This document shows positions 1-10,552 of a stretch of DNA of 64,000 nucleotides, piece by piece. Location: contig NADL03000534.1 of assembly GCA_002205965.3 (NCBI GenBank), positions 1,984,001 to 2,048,000 of the forward strand, given 5' to 3'. This DNA comes from Kappaphycus alvarezii. Its lineage: Eukaryota > Rhodophyta > Florideophyceae > Gigartinales > Solieriaceae. The notes beneath the pieces are model-generated. The model saw only the letters and a program-made list of their open reading frames with translations. It made no database searches and was not told the DNA's origin. Every line of letters starts with the position of its first letter. Positions within the stretch are counted from its first letter, which is position 1. The translations under genes were made by a program, and so were the position numbers.

Positions 1-1150
1 GCAGACCGGGTCTAGAGGCCAAGACGACGTTCTTGTAGAAAAAAAGGAGAATTTGCGTACACCGCTAGTGCCGTTGTACACTAAAGCGTTGGCGACGGTA
101 GTTTCCCCCCTGCACAAGAATACTATGTTGGTCGGTCTTCGTGGTGTTGCCGCCCACCGTTTAGTCGCGCGCCCTTAACATATGCAAGCGCAGACGCGTA
201 TGGCCTATAATGGCTGGTGATTACCAGAAAATAACAAAATTCAGTACTGCAGTCTAAAATACGATAGAACCCGTACGGTGCAGAGCAAATATCCGTATTT
301 TGCTTGTTTAATAATATAATTGAAGACATTATCGCCAAAGCAGAGTTTGTCCCCAAATGCCGAGGGCTTTCTCCTAATTTAGCCATGGCCAAGTCGGTAT
401 TCAATGTCAGCTATTTTCATCAATATTTATGGGCAGAAGCACATCTTACGGTGTGGTGAACATTTATTTAAGGTAAGACAACTGCAACGGACAATCTCTT
501 CATGCCAGTCTTCTCCACATACCAAACAGAATATTCGCGAATCAGAAAAAAATTCAACCCCCCCATCCTTCCCTGAACCCTCTTTCTCTTCACCATCGTC
601 CGATTCATCCTAAAAATCCTCTTCCCCTACCTTTTCCTCTATACCAAGCGGTGCAGATACAATTTATGAATTTTGAGCTGTAAATATAGTTAGTAAAAGT
701 AAGTAGTAACAGTAAAATCAAAAAACTTACTCTTTCCAAATCCCATCGAGGTCTTCAGCTTGTTTATCAAACTCCAAAGTTGTCGCTTCTAATGTCCTGA
801 AAAAGTAGATCCATTTTTTTGACGATGGTGGCCGTTCCAAACCCGTAATATCCCCATTTTCGAGCATTGCCTTTAGTCGTTTCACAGGGCGAGAGAATTT
901 CGTGAGGCGAACTATGTTTAGCTGAAGTGTGTGCACCACTCTGCCTGAAGCCTAAAACTAGATTAGGCTACTCTTTAATTCTTTTTTCGATTGCGCTACT
1001 TGGCCACTTCGCTTGGAGACAGCTTGCTTATTTCTATTTACTGCCAAATTGTGAGGGAAACCGCCAAAAATTGTGTGCTTGTTCACTGTTACTGACTTGG
1101 GTGAGGTTGGGAAAATAGCTTTGCTTGTTTTGTGTGGCAATTGAAGGCCT
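1..1150. other. No gene recognised
   Basis: Only short unconnected reading frames are present on both strands, with no motif I recognise. Base composition is AT-leaning with several homopolymer runs. I see nothing supportable here. Confidence 0.5.
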
Positions 1151-1154
1151 TAGG

Positions 1155-1560
1155 AATCACCTGTTTGTGATGTACAGTACATAGGCTGCTTTTTGTGAGG
1201 CGAACTTCGCATTTGTTTTGTATCTGTTCAAAACGCAGTTTTTGTAATGGCCTTTAATGTACTGTACACCTTAATTGTAGGATTTTAATGTCTGAATGAA
1301 GTACTGTATTCTACAGTATTTTGGAGATTGTCGTATACATTGTACAGTACTGTACAGAACTATCTTGCAGATCATACAGTACGACTGAGTACAGTGCAAT
1401 ATGCATGTACAAGTATTGTACTGTGCAGTACAGTACAGTACTGTACTGTACAGTACTACGTACATCGAACTGTTCATTTCTATATTTAATGTACTATACA
1501 TTGTAGTTTACAGTACAATACTGAAATGTTTCACGGATTTGTGTTATTAAGTACTGTAGC
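1155..1560. repeat. GTAC/CTGTA-rich repeat block
   Basis: The stretch is saturated with GTAC, TACAGTA and TACTGTA units in both orientations, densest at about 1337-1460 where CAGTACAGTACAGTACTGTA-type runs occur. The units are overlapping palindromes, so the block can fold on itself. The short reading frames across it are composed of the repeat (Tyr, Thr, Val, Cys rich) and are not credible proteins. The same motif recurs near 11.92, 12.66, 43.44, 51.6, 62.2 and 63.84 kb, so it is a dispersed family rather than a single microsatellite. Confidence 0.75.
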
Positions 1561-2406
1561 TGTTGGAATAATCGGCCTGATTTACCTTAAAGGGGGACTG
1601 GTGATCGTCACACTATTGAAATGCACCAAATCTTTTCTGAGTTAGATTTGAGTACACGAAAATCGATATAACTATGCAAGGAGATGATGGAAATTCGAGA
1701 ATTTAGGACTCTCGCAATTAGCGTAGAAAGGGTTCCAAAAAGATACTGATTAACTCAAAAAATTAAATTGAAAACAATGGATCACTCGCACGGAGCATGA
1801 GGGCCGTTACACGAGCCACCGCGAAATTTAGTACCATGATGAACCACTGTTGTGCCGAAAAATAGAGCGCACTGAATTGAAATTCTTGATTCTTTCGGTC
1901 ACAGATTCATGACGTGCCGTCAGCCGGGAATGTAAATCATTTTTGGATTGACACACAGTGCTTGGAGTAATACAGCGTACATAGGTGTATCCTTATCCAA
2001 TAACATACTCATTGCTGTTCAAATGAAAATCATTTTTTTGTTTAAAAATACGCAGATCAGGATACGAACCGCAAGGAAAAGGTCCATTACACCAGACAAT
2101 ATCACCACTTGCCACAGAAAACGCAATTTCATAACGAACACACCTGCACCATGGAACTTTGTAGAAAACCACTTTGAGTCGAAAGGGCTTGGCTCATTGA
2201 AAGTGCAATCTGTTTCCGTTCGACAGAACAGGCAACGCTATCCCACAAATTGCCCGAATTAAAACGGATTCCCACGAAATCTGCTACAAATGTTAGTAAA
2301 CAATTAGAAATAGCCCTACCAAAACCAAAGTAAAAATAAACCTACCACTGGGAGAATCGAAACCTTCTCTATGAAATACCAAGACCATTTCCTAAAAGTC
2401 TTTTCA
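1561..2406. other. No gene recognised
   Basis: A 104-codon open frame at 1948-2262 (+) has no motif or family resemblance that I can see. The rest is AT-leaning intergenic sequence. Confidence 0.4.
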
Positions 2407-2700
2407 TCACAGTTCCAAATTAGCGCGCTGACTGCCTCCGTGCTGTAATTTTTCAAAAAATAAAAACACACAGTAGATGAACCGGTAGGGCCTTTTTGAC
2501 AACGACGGAATTAGCATATTCCATACTATAGATGCAACCTCAGCCGACACCCCGAAAATTGCCCTAAATCGCCTCCTCCTACTTTCCAAGTCCCTCGCCC
2601 ATTGAAAAAAATGATCCGCGGTTTGAGTGAAAAGGGCCGGGGTTGCCGTGACCATGGTGGACAGCAGTGAAGTGACGACATAGCTCGCATCCCACTTCAC
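2407..2700 (-). pseudogene. PIF/Harbinger transposase, N-terminal fragment
   Basis: About 97 codons on the minus strand contain an RFRAIFGVSAEVASIVWNML block followed by a hydrophobic FLFFEKL segment. This is the N-terminal signature of DDE_4-type (PIF/Harbinger) transposases, where an 'F...FGV.PEV...W' block precedes a 'hLLWALyFLK.Y' block. The same order is visible in the better copy at 5.65-6.5 kb. The catalytic part is absent downstream, so this is a truncated relic. The closing residues are out of register with the family, which suggests a frame change near the end. Confidence 0.6.
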
Positions 2701-3621
2701 TGCTCACCCACCACTAATTAACAGCATAAATAGTTACCCTTCATGCCCAATAAAAAATGAACGGCTAAAGTACAGGAAAGAAGTGACTGAAAGACAGTAC
2801 AAAAATTCATAAATAGATTCCTATTTTCGAAATATAGAAATATGTTAAATATTAAAGAGTCCAGTACATAAAATGATTAAACTTTTACATTCAGAAGTAC
2901 AGCCATGCACATCACTGTTTACAGACGGACCTTAATCTGAGGTAACTATTGAGTTCGTCTACTTGAATTCGAACTTAATTAGTCTTATTTTTAGGTCGCC
3001 GATATTTTCTAAAATTAAAGAATTATCCAGAAACGGTCCAAATCTTACTTCTCTGTTGCATTGTCTACAAAGATTCGGAAATTTCAGTAAAATTATGAAT
3101 TTTTTTGATTAAATTTAGGGATGGTGCTAATGCCATAAACTACCGAATTTGTATAAAAATCGATACTTTTCAAAATGGGGTCGCCGAACTACAGCGATTC
3201 AAAATTAATTTTTTTACCTCGAACTTTGATATTTCGAGATCTCGTTTACAGTGATTCGGGTCGAATACCGGATTAGGATCAACATACTTTTAAATTCGGA
3301 TGCCGAAGTTATCTATAAATTCCTGAGTTCGATACTAGAACTTAGAAGTGGCTGTCGTGATGAACGTGTCTGAGCATAATTAATGTTACCTTGTTGTGGA
3401 AGATAGTACTGGACGCCAACGTAACAGTACAACATACAAAAAATTCTTTATCCAAATACTTAATGAAATAAGTAATAGGTTGAGGACCATAAGTATTTCA
3501 GAAATGCCTTTCCACTGTAAAACTTTACATTACGTAATGAAGATGGCTATAATACTGGCATTCTCATGATGGCCGACAGGTTCAATTATCGCTTTAGGTT
3601 TGCCAATCTTCTACTTTGAGG
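2701..3621. other. No gene recognised
   Basis: AT-rich sequence between two transposon-derived segments, without an open frame worth reporting or a repeat that I can place. Confidence 0.4.
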
Positions 3622-4477
3622 ATGCCTGAGAAACTAACCGAGTCCTCAAGGGCTGTCGTTCTTTTGAGGCGCAAGCTTGCGTCTGGAGAAATCGCTCGAG
3701 ACTCAAACCCTAAGCAGATATGGGCGTCGGAGGCTTTTTGTGAACCATAAGCTTGAAAACTTCAGAACGAAGCTTAACAAGCTCAAACAGGATATTATGG
3801 TGATACTGCTGGTGAGTGCCACTTTTATTTTTACTTTTCTTTATCTTCTGGTGATTTACTAACCTGTTAATAGATGAGAGTATTGTTGGTTTCGAAATAG
3901 ATGTACGGTGATGAGCCTACCCCGAAAAGGCGGAGGTTGGGTAATGAGGAGGATGAATCTGTGGAGTCGTCAGAGGTGGAAGTTACTAAGAAAAACCACA
4001 TGTTCCCAGTTTTTTCAGCCTTTACATTTAATGTCTACTTGGACTGAACCGGTACACGACTAGATGTGTCACTGTGGCTGTCCTGTTACTAAGTGGAGTC
4101 GGTGCTGGGGAATTTTTTGTCCGGGTGTTGGAGGGCGGAAGGGAGTTGCAAGTAACAGTATGTTGGCCAAAGCCTCTTTGTGATCCTGCTGTAATGCAAG
4201 TAAGTGGCTTACAGACACTGATGGTAATGGTATAGAACGCTATCATCCTAGGTTTATTGGGTTTGAGCACGCTCTGAAATCTTTTCGCGACAGGTCGTCT
4301 GATAAGGTTGAATCATACTCCAGGCTCGCTCTTCCATTCGCTGTACAGACGCATATTTATGCTAAGTACAATTTAGGATGGAGGGATAGTTCAGCACGAA
4401 TGGTCTACATTGACTTGAAGGCAGTGCAGGAAAACTATTCATTTTTGCATGACGAGAACTCCTTTGAAATAAGTTAG
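3622..4477 (+). CDS. Unknown intron-containing protein, possibly transposon accessory gene
   Basis: I do not recognise this family. From the ATG at 3622 the frame reads about 42 residues (MPEKLTESSRAVVLLRRKLA...), then after a one-base slip near a T5 run at 3735 continues as HKLENFRTKLNKLKQDI. A GT-AG intron follows at 3812-3900, with a TACTAAC branch-point sequence at 3857 and an alternative acceptor at 3873. Exon 2 opens with a basic nuclear-localisation-like PKRRRL and an acidic Glu/Ser stretch. Two further frame changes are needed (about 4040 and 4200) to read a beta-rich block ending in CWPKPLCDP and a final domain with YHPRFIGFEHALKSFRDR and LPFAVQTHIYAKY, ending at 4477. Coherent, conserved-looking protein text across each slip argues that it was a real gene. 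It lies on the same strand 1.2 kb before a Harbinger transposase, so it may be that element's second, DNA-binding ORF. That role is inference. Confidence 0.45.
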
Positions 4478-5654
4478 TGTTTCAATTAAAATTTCAGGGT
4501 CAGCAAGCTTAACGTATGAATTTAATTGAACTTTGAATATTAACGTTAACAGTAGTCATATGCAACCTCTTCATATTCACATGATAAGACATTAATTGAT
4601 ATTTACCGCCCCCCCAGAAAAACACTAACTATGCAAGCATGTTTTTATTTTAAAAAAACGAACTACATAAACTGAAACATCATCCCGAAAGTTTTTGAAA
4701 AACTATTTTTAGTTCAGCTTCGCCCTCATATCTGTTTCTCTCAAAGCCAAGTTTCGCATTTACTAAAGGTAGCAAACACCAATTCTTTCCATGAATGTTA
4801 GACGTATCGTCCTTAATTTAGCACCATGTTACTGACAAAAAATGCCACACATAATACACGAACAGTGTTTTCAAAAAATATACCGTTTAAGTTGTAATAC
4901 TTTCGGACCGAAAGTTTCGCCGAAAGTGTCGGGTAAACATTATGTCATTCCAGGTAATTTTGATGGCTTAAAATGCAAAAATAAAACTAAAATCAATAAC
5001 AAACCTTTCATAAACTAGAAGGGCTTAGTATATTGCTCAATTTGATGTTTGTGTCTTAAAGGCTCATTAATTGCAACCTCTTTAAAATTTCTCAGTATAG
5101 TTAAATTTACGACGATTTTATGAAAGAAAAATAAGCACCTGTATTATAAAAAGGCCAACAACATCATATATGAGCTTTTTACGTAAAAACCAGTCAAATT
5201 ATAATATATTTCTACAAATCAGTCTCATTTTGCGTTAAAGTGTTTTCTATTGAAAATGGGTCGTTATCTGAAAAATTAAAATTCCAATGAATATGGAGTT
5301 ATGTGTAGAAACAGTTCGACTTCAGGTGATATTTTTGAGTTAAAAGTAAATGCAATGGGTGTTTTAAAGCTCCATTTTTACGGACATCGAACCTTTTTTC
5401 CATATACAATATTTTTGATTTGATAGGATGGGCTCGTAATAATAATTTAAAATCAAATATAATTCTTATTTTTATTAAGGCTATGAGTTTAGTTAAGCAA
5501 TCAGATATAGAGTTTCGGTGAACAAATTGGTATAAAAGGTGGTTCATTGCAGTAAACTTGATTCCATTACGATTTTGAACGCTCAGGCAATTTTTTAATG
5601 GCTTCACCATGAAATATTACTTTATGAACGTTTGCCTTCGCTGGCACGCGCCTT
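4478..5654. other. AT-rich, no gene recognised
   Basis: Strongly AT-rich sequence. The single open frame of about 100 codons at 5299-5610 (-) has no recognisable motif and is probably chance. It may be internal sequence of the Harbinger element that follows. Confidence 0.4.
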
Positions 5655-6520
5655 ATGGGGGAAGGTTCAATTCAGTCGATTTACTCTTCAACATTTACCC
5701 GACGATTTTTTTCGCTTTTCGGAGTAACTCCTTTGGTTTGTTACACGGCTTGGCTTCAAATCTCTGAAAGACTGCAGAGAGGTATGGTTCCTGTCCATTT
5801 TCTCTGGGCACTGTATTTCTTAAAAGGATATCAAGCTGAATCCAGAAATTTCACATTTGCTGGTTGTGACGAAAAGATGTTTGGTAAGTGGTCATAGAAA
5901 ATGATTCATTGTCTCGCAGAGATTGATTTGGTAAGTTTATTAACGCTTTTTTTCCTATATTTACTTTTAACGCAACTAACATTTATTCAGATTCGCTGGT
6001 CAAATCCGCTCCAAAATCCTGCTGTCTCTCGCTTCTACACTTGCCTTGATGGTACTGATTGCCCTATCGATGAGTCTGGAGAGTTCGACACCCGCTGGTA
6101 TTCGCATAAGTTGCATTCCCCAGGACTAAGGTATAAAATTGCGGTGAGCATCGTGGGTGGAGATATTGTATGTATCAACGGATCATATCCTTGTAGAATT
6201 CATCCTGATGTCAACACTTATTACGAAGAATCTGAAGATACATTTATTGGATAGTGAAATGGTTGTTGCAGAAAAACGGTATCCTGATCCCACATGCCTC
6301 GCGGCCAACGCTGTAAATGGATGGTGAGATGTTTCGAAGGATCCGAGCAAGGCATGAAGTCGCAAAAAGTCTTATTAAGCAGTTCAAGGTGTTGTCGATT
6401 GTATTCAGGCACAGATTGTCCCTACATCGAAACTGTTTTATCGCAGTTGCATGTTTGGTCCACTTAATGTTCGAAAGTGGGAATTATTTGTTTTATTTAC
6501 AGTATAGCAACATCTGCTGG
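5655..6520 (+). pseudogene. PIF/Harbinger (DDE_4) transposase, decayed
   Basis: The reading starts with FFSLFGVTPLVCYTAWLQI and VPVHFLWALYFLKGYQAESR, the family's N-terminal blocks, then DEKMFGKW. After a frame slip near 5893 it reads IHCLAEIDL. A 60-base GT-AG intron at 5931-5990 has CTAAC about ten bases before the acceptor. The catalytic core follows with CLDGTDCPI (first Asp), SHKLHSPGLRYKIAVSIVGG, then a YPCRIHPDVN block. Another slip at about 6250 leads to FRRIRARHEVAKSLIKQFKV and FRHRLSLHRNCFIAVACLVH at 6330-6460, the C-terminal 'R.RHE..N..lK.F' region. At least three frame changes make it non-functional as written. A terminal-repeat-like motif lies at 7250-7296, but whether it belongs to this copy is unproven. 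Confidence 0.75.
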
Positions 6521-6584
6521 TTACGATCTAATGTTTTGGATTATAGTTCATAAATGATTTTCTATGTTTGCAATTTTTCCAATA

Positions 6585-6955
6585 AGGGGGGAACTGGGAC
6601 CTTTATTCAAAGATTTAATTGGGTCTGCTAAACAGACACAATCCGGTAAGGGCTTGACCAATGCCTAATCCAGCAAAGGGGACGGAAGAAAATTCCGTCA
6701 TTGAAATTTCGGCAAGCCGCGAAAGCAACGGGTTGAAAAACTCCCGGTGTAAGCGATATGCTTAGAGAACGCGACGACGAGAGCGACGAATTCTCGAAGT
6801 GAGCGAGCTTGAGTAACACCAGCAGGACAGCAACAGCTGGGAACCCTCGCTTGCTGTGACAAAGACAGCACTGATTGAGTGCAGCAGGGTACGCTGAGCA
6901 TTGCTGAGCCTGATCGAGGAGGACGACTTTCCTTACACGCCTTTCCCAGGTCGAC
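6585..6955 (-). repeat. Dispersed ~350-base repeat, copy 1
   Basis: Read on the minus strand, this begins near CTGGGAAAGGCGTGTAAGGA and ends with an AATAAA-containing tail followed by GGTCCCAGTTCCCC. A near-identical plus-strand copy lies at 48806-49130 and a split minus-strand copy at 61265-61985. There is no long open frame with a known motif. The conserved A-rich AATAAA end and the different 5' extents of the copies suit a SINE-like element or a solo LTR. I cannot decide which. Confidence 0.75.
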
Positions 6956-7249
6956 CAACGAATTGAATAGGTAGCAAGTATTGTAATGTTCTTATTCTCT
7001 GCCTACATCGAACATCATGCGCGTTTCTGGATTCCCTTCAATGGATCGCTGACTGGAAACTTGGTTTCTGATGTTTTTTTGTATCGTATAAAGCCGTGTA
7101 GTTGATTTAAAAGGAGGAGATTCGTACGTGGTTGATACTGGTTGGAATAGCCCGGCGCTAGATACTGTAAGCCCTAGTCCGAACGCCAGTTCGTTATTTT
7201 TCTCGGTGTTCCCGCACCCTCCTGACTAAAATGCGGTCACTCTGTCGCG

Positions 7250-7296
7250 ACAACCACAACATCTTCCATGCATTAGAATAACCCAAAAAAATTTCC
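7250..7296. repeat. Terminal-repeat-like motif (Harbinger-associated)
   Basis: The sequence CAACCACAACATCTTCCATG followed by ATTAGAATAACCCAAAAAAATTTCC is a close match to units at 20615-20664 (inverted), 23575-23626 (same orientation) and 23699-23751 (inverted). It reads as the right-hand end of an element whose body would lie to the left. Confidence 0.55.
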
Positions 7297-7485
7297 TTTG
7301 CCGTTTGATTTCTATTTGTAGAAACTCCGCGCGTAAACGGATGACGTCTCTCTCCTTTGCACAGAGTTGTACCCTTAGCCTTGGAAAATAGCCGTCCTGC
7401 ATCCCTAATGAGTAAGCACCCCAAAATCCCCCCTTTTCTAATTTGAGTCGCCTGTACTATTCGCTGAATCTCCGTTAGCTGAGGT

Positions 7486-8790
7486 TTACATTTCAAGACA
7501 GGAATCTTCGCCAGATTGTGAGTTAAAGTTTGGTTGCTGAGATTTCCGCCAGTAGAAAACAGGGCTAATAGTGATCGGCGCTAAGAAGTGTTGATACAAC
7601 AACTCCCCACATAGTCGCCGCGTAAGTTCGATCATTCAGCAAGCCGATTGGCCCTGGCTTGCGAAGCGATGAGAAAGCTAAATTCCACTCGTCCAAGCAT
7701 GGCAACTCCTAGGCTATTCCGTTTACGGGGATCGGGAACATCTTTCCAAGCACCCCTATTTCGGCAAGGAGGGCACCCATTCCTAGACCTCTCAATGCAA
7801 ATAGGTCTTTGGCAAGGATAACAAACCCGATTGTCGCTATGAAGAACAACATGGAAGTCGATCGACGTATATGTTGACGTAATCATCCCAGGGCTGTCTG
7901 GCCATTTCGGGTGGCAGTTGTCCGAAGGCTATCCCAGTGAGATATCCTGCTGAAAGGAAACCTGTTGTCGCCGCGGTTGCAAGATAAGTTGCCCCAATCG
8001 CCGCAAGCATCAAAAACCGTAAACCAACTTGTGAGGTGAATCGAGCAGGGATGCGTGGTAGACTGCAACTAAAATTGAGAAAGCGCGGCATTGGAAATGC
8101 AATCAGTCGGGCACCAAGGACAAATGTCAGCGAAAAAATGACCGGGTTCAACGACCGCCATGCGGTGAGGTTATCGTCCGCAATGGCACTGACTTCAGAC
8201 AACAATACGAGACTGATGACATCGTCAAATACAGCTGCAATTGACACCAGAATTCCCAACGATGTCTCCAGCTCGTCAACCTCTGCCAAAAGCCTGGCGG
8301 TAACACCTAGAGACGTCGGAGCAATTGCAAGCCAGCAGAAGAAGAAGAGCGCAAGCTTTTCCCAACTTGGAAGTTACCCTCAAGGACATCAGCTACTGAC
8401 AGAACAAGGAATTGTTCCGCCCATTGGAAATATGACCCCCAATACAGCCATGAGCAAAGCTCGGAGTGCTGTTCTCTTCAATTCATTCAAGCTCGTGGCA
8501 CGACCAGCATCAATAAAACTCGGATGAATACCTAGGAGACCTGCCAGCATCACAGCAGCAGTTGTGGGAATAAAGTCGGCGAGGGGAGGGCCCAGCAGCG
8601 CGCCTACTGTGATGTACGCAACTATTGGGGAAACGCGGATCACTGATGCCAATCTGCCGCTTGAGACTCATGCTGCCAGGAAAACAGAGACGTGAACAAG
8701 CTCATTCTCGGTCACTGGTACCATCACAGAGGGAGGGCAGAGCAAATGCAATAGTCAAAGTTGCAGATAACAAAATCCTTCGTTTTCCAT
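7486..8790 (-). pseudogene. Kef/CPA2-type cation:proton antiporter, frame-disrupted
   Basis: The product would be a multi-pass membrane exchanger of monovalent cations for protons. On the minus strand a signal-peptide-like segment (ILLSATLTIAFALPSLC) is followed by RVSPIVAYITVGALLGP, the first transmembrane pair of the Na+/H+ exchanger fold. Then come SLGILVSIAAVFDDVISLVL, the family's 'aaa.DD' core helix with its Asp pair, several further hydrophobic helices, and FFIATIGFVILAKDLF. A C-terminal SLGVAMLGRVEFSFLIA matches the 'GR.EF.fvia' motif. The last stretch, ISPVFYWRK, ends at the TAA at 7486-7488. The order of blocks is intact, but at least four frame changes are needed (near 8660, 8385, 7855 and 7730). 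As neighbouring host genes show the same pattern, assembly indels are as likely as true decay. The start is uncertain and is placed before the signal peptide. It may be a plastid or endomembrane K+/H+ exchanger; the substrate cannot be told. Confidence 0.75.
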
Positions 8791-9770
8791 ACCTGACAAT
8801 GGAGGAGTTCGGGGATTTGGGTAATTGAGTAATTGGTCGACTGGCGGAAATGCTGCCGTAATGATTATGTACCATTCGCGTCTTTTGAAATACTGGCGTC
8901 GAACGACTGAAAGCTCGTGATGGCGAGGTGAGTTGCGAAAATTTGCATCCTTGTGGTGGCCCGGGGCCTTCTTAATCTTCGTCCATTATTTCTGAAGTTA
9001 CAGTGCAGTTGCTATGTTAAATGAGACGGAAAAGTTCAACGCTTACCCGTGGAATGATTGTCATGCGTCGACGTTAGATGGCATGCGATCAAGGAGAGAT
9101 AGCAACATTGGGCCAAGTAGAATAACACAATAGTAAGGCTGTCTGTCTGATTCTGTCTCCATTACACATACCTGCCTCCTTCCGGCTTGGGAAGTAACCG
9201 TTTATCTTTACTTAGAACAGCCTCCTTCTGTTCTTCTTCGAAGCGGAAAGCAAGGGGGGAGGAAACTTCGGCAGGGTTAACCGGAAAACGTGATGGAATC
9301 TGCAGACAGAGGCACGCAAGTACGATGGGTGTAAAATCATGTGCGCGCGTCCGGGACGGTGATTAATAGAGACCAGGCTGACCTGCATTTCTCGATGGAT
9401 AACTGGAGCTGTTGGCACGTATACTAGGGGAACCCAGGGGGGAGCCGAGGAGCATGATGCCAGGGTCAGAAATCAATAAGAGTGGCAAGGGCTACGGGCA
9501 CGAAGACGGGTTTGGTGAGCAATCTGTAAGGCAACTGCTCTTGCGCTTTGACGGGTCTCATCTATTGAAATAATACTTTATTTTATCATTTTACAATTCA
9601 TCGCAGTGCTAGATTCAGTTGTCACCCTTCAGATTGATTACGGGAATTGGTTAGCCCCCGGTTTCATTTCATAAACTTCAGCTTTCATCTCCTGCTACGA
9701 GCGACGCCCTCTTTCCGAGACCGCGATACACTGGGCATTCGCGCTTACCTGACGAGGGAGCAAACGTTGA
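8791..9770. other. Intergenic spacer between divergent genes
   Basis: It separates the antiporter (-) from the phosphoesterase (+), so both promoters should lie here. I see no reliable TATA box or open reading frame. Confidence 0.4.
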
Positions 9771-10498
9771 ATGCTGGTTTCAAACGGCCGAATTCTTCTC
9801 GCAATCTTCATCGTAGCTTGTACCGTGATTTCTATCCGACTCTCTACAAGGGGGACCACGGGTAGAACCATGTTCGCACATGACCGTGGCTCAGTTCGTT
9901 TTGTGATTGTCTCTGATACCCACAGAATCTATGATCGTGAGATCCCGCCCGGAGACGTGTTCGTGCATGCCGGTGACTCTGAGTTAACTGCAAGGGAAAT
10001 GAGTGACTGGGTCAAATCTCTGCCACATCAAAATAAGATAATCATTTGCGGAAACATGGATTACCGGTTGAAACATGGAAAGGACAGTTTGGAAGGGGTA
10101 ATCTACCTCCAAGACTCTGCAGTGAACATTTCGGGGTTGACGATTTACGGGTCCCCTGGACACCTGAGTTTACCGGGGTGTTCCAGTTAGAAAACGATGA
10201 CAGCGGCCATGCGATATGGGACAAAATGCCAGGAGAGGTCGACGTGTTACTTACCCATGGCCCTCCGAAAGGTATTCTCGATCGAACCAGTAGAGGGATG
10301 GGAGTTGGGGATGGGGAGCTTTTGAAGAGGGTGCAAGAGGTTAAGCCGAGAGTCCATTGCTTTGGCCACATTCACGAAAGCTACGGTACAAAGATGGTCG
10401 GAGAGACCCTCTTTTGCAACGGGGCAGTGTTTAACGGACACGCACCACTCGTTATTGATGTACCTACAGATAAGAGTAAGCCGGCTTCAGTAGCGTAA
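9771..10498 (+). CDS. UPF0046/MPPED-type metallophosphoesterase
   Basis: A calcineurin-like phosphoesterase of the UPF0046 group (relatives of animal MPPED1/2), predicted to hydrolyse phosphodiester or nucleotide phosphate bonds with a dinuclear metal centre. The N-terminus (NGRILLAIFIVACTVI) is a hydrophobic signal anchor. Metal-binding blocks follow in the expected order: SDTH (about residue 48), GDVFVHAGD (about 64), GNMDYRLKHG with the family Asn, LTIYGSP, then THGPPKGILD and VHCFGHIHESYG with the GHxH motif. A single missing base near 10155, in a short C run, breaks the frame inside 'YGSPW'. The second part continues in the next frame to the TAA at 10496. Everything else is intact, so I read this as a functional gene with one assembly indel. 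The substrate is unknown. It ends 55 bases from the convergent RNase H2A gene. Confidence 0.85.
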
Positions 10499-10552
10499 AG
10501 ACGGTGCATGTTGCGATAAACAACCCTGCAAACCAAGGTTAAGCGCATGTGG

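Noticed and set aside
1271-1506. Overlapping open frames on both strands in the GTAC block
   Set aside because: Their residues (Tyr, Thr, Cys, Val runs) are simply the translated repeat; no independent coding signal.
2407-6520. One Harbinger element running from 2.4 to 6.5 kb
   Set aside because: The 2.4 kb fragment is on the opposite strand and duplicates the N-terminal block present at 5.65 kb, so these are two separate copies.
7837-8527. Plus-strand frame at 8036-8527 as a gene
   Set aside because: It is the shadow of the antiporter, whose minus-strand frames carry the conserved helices.
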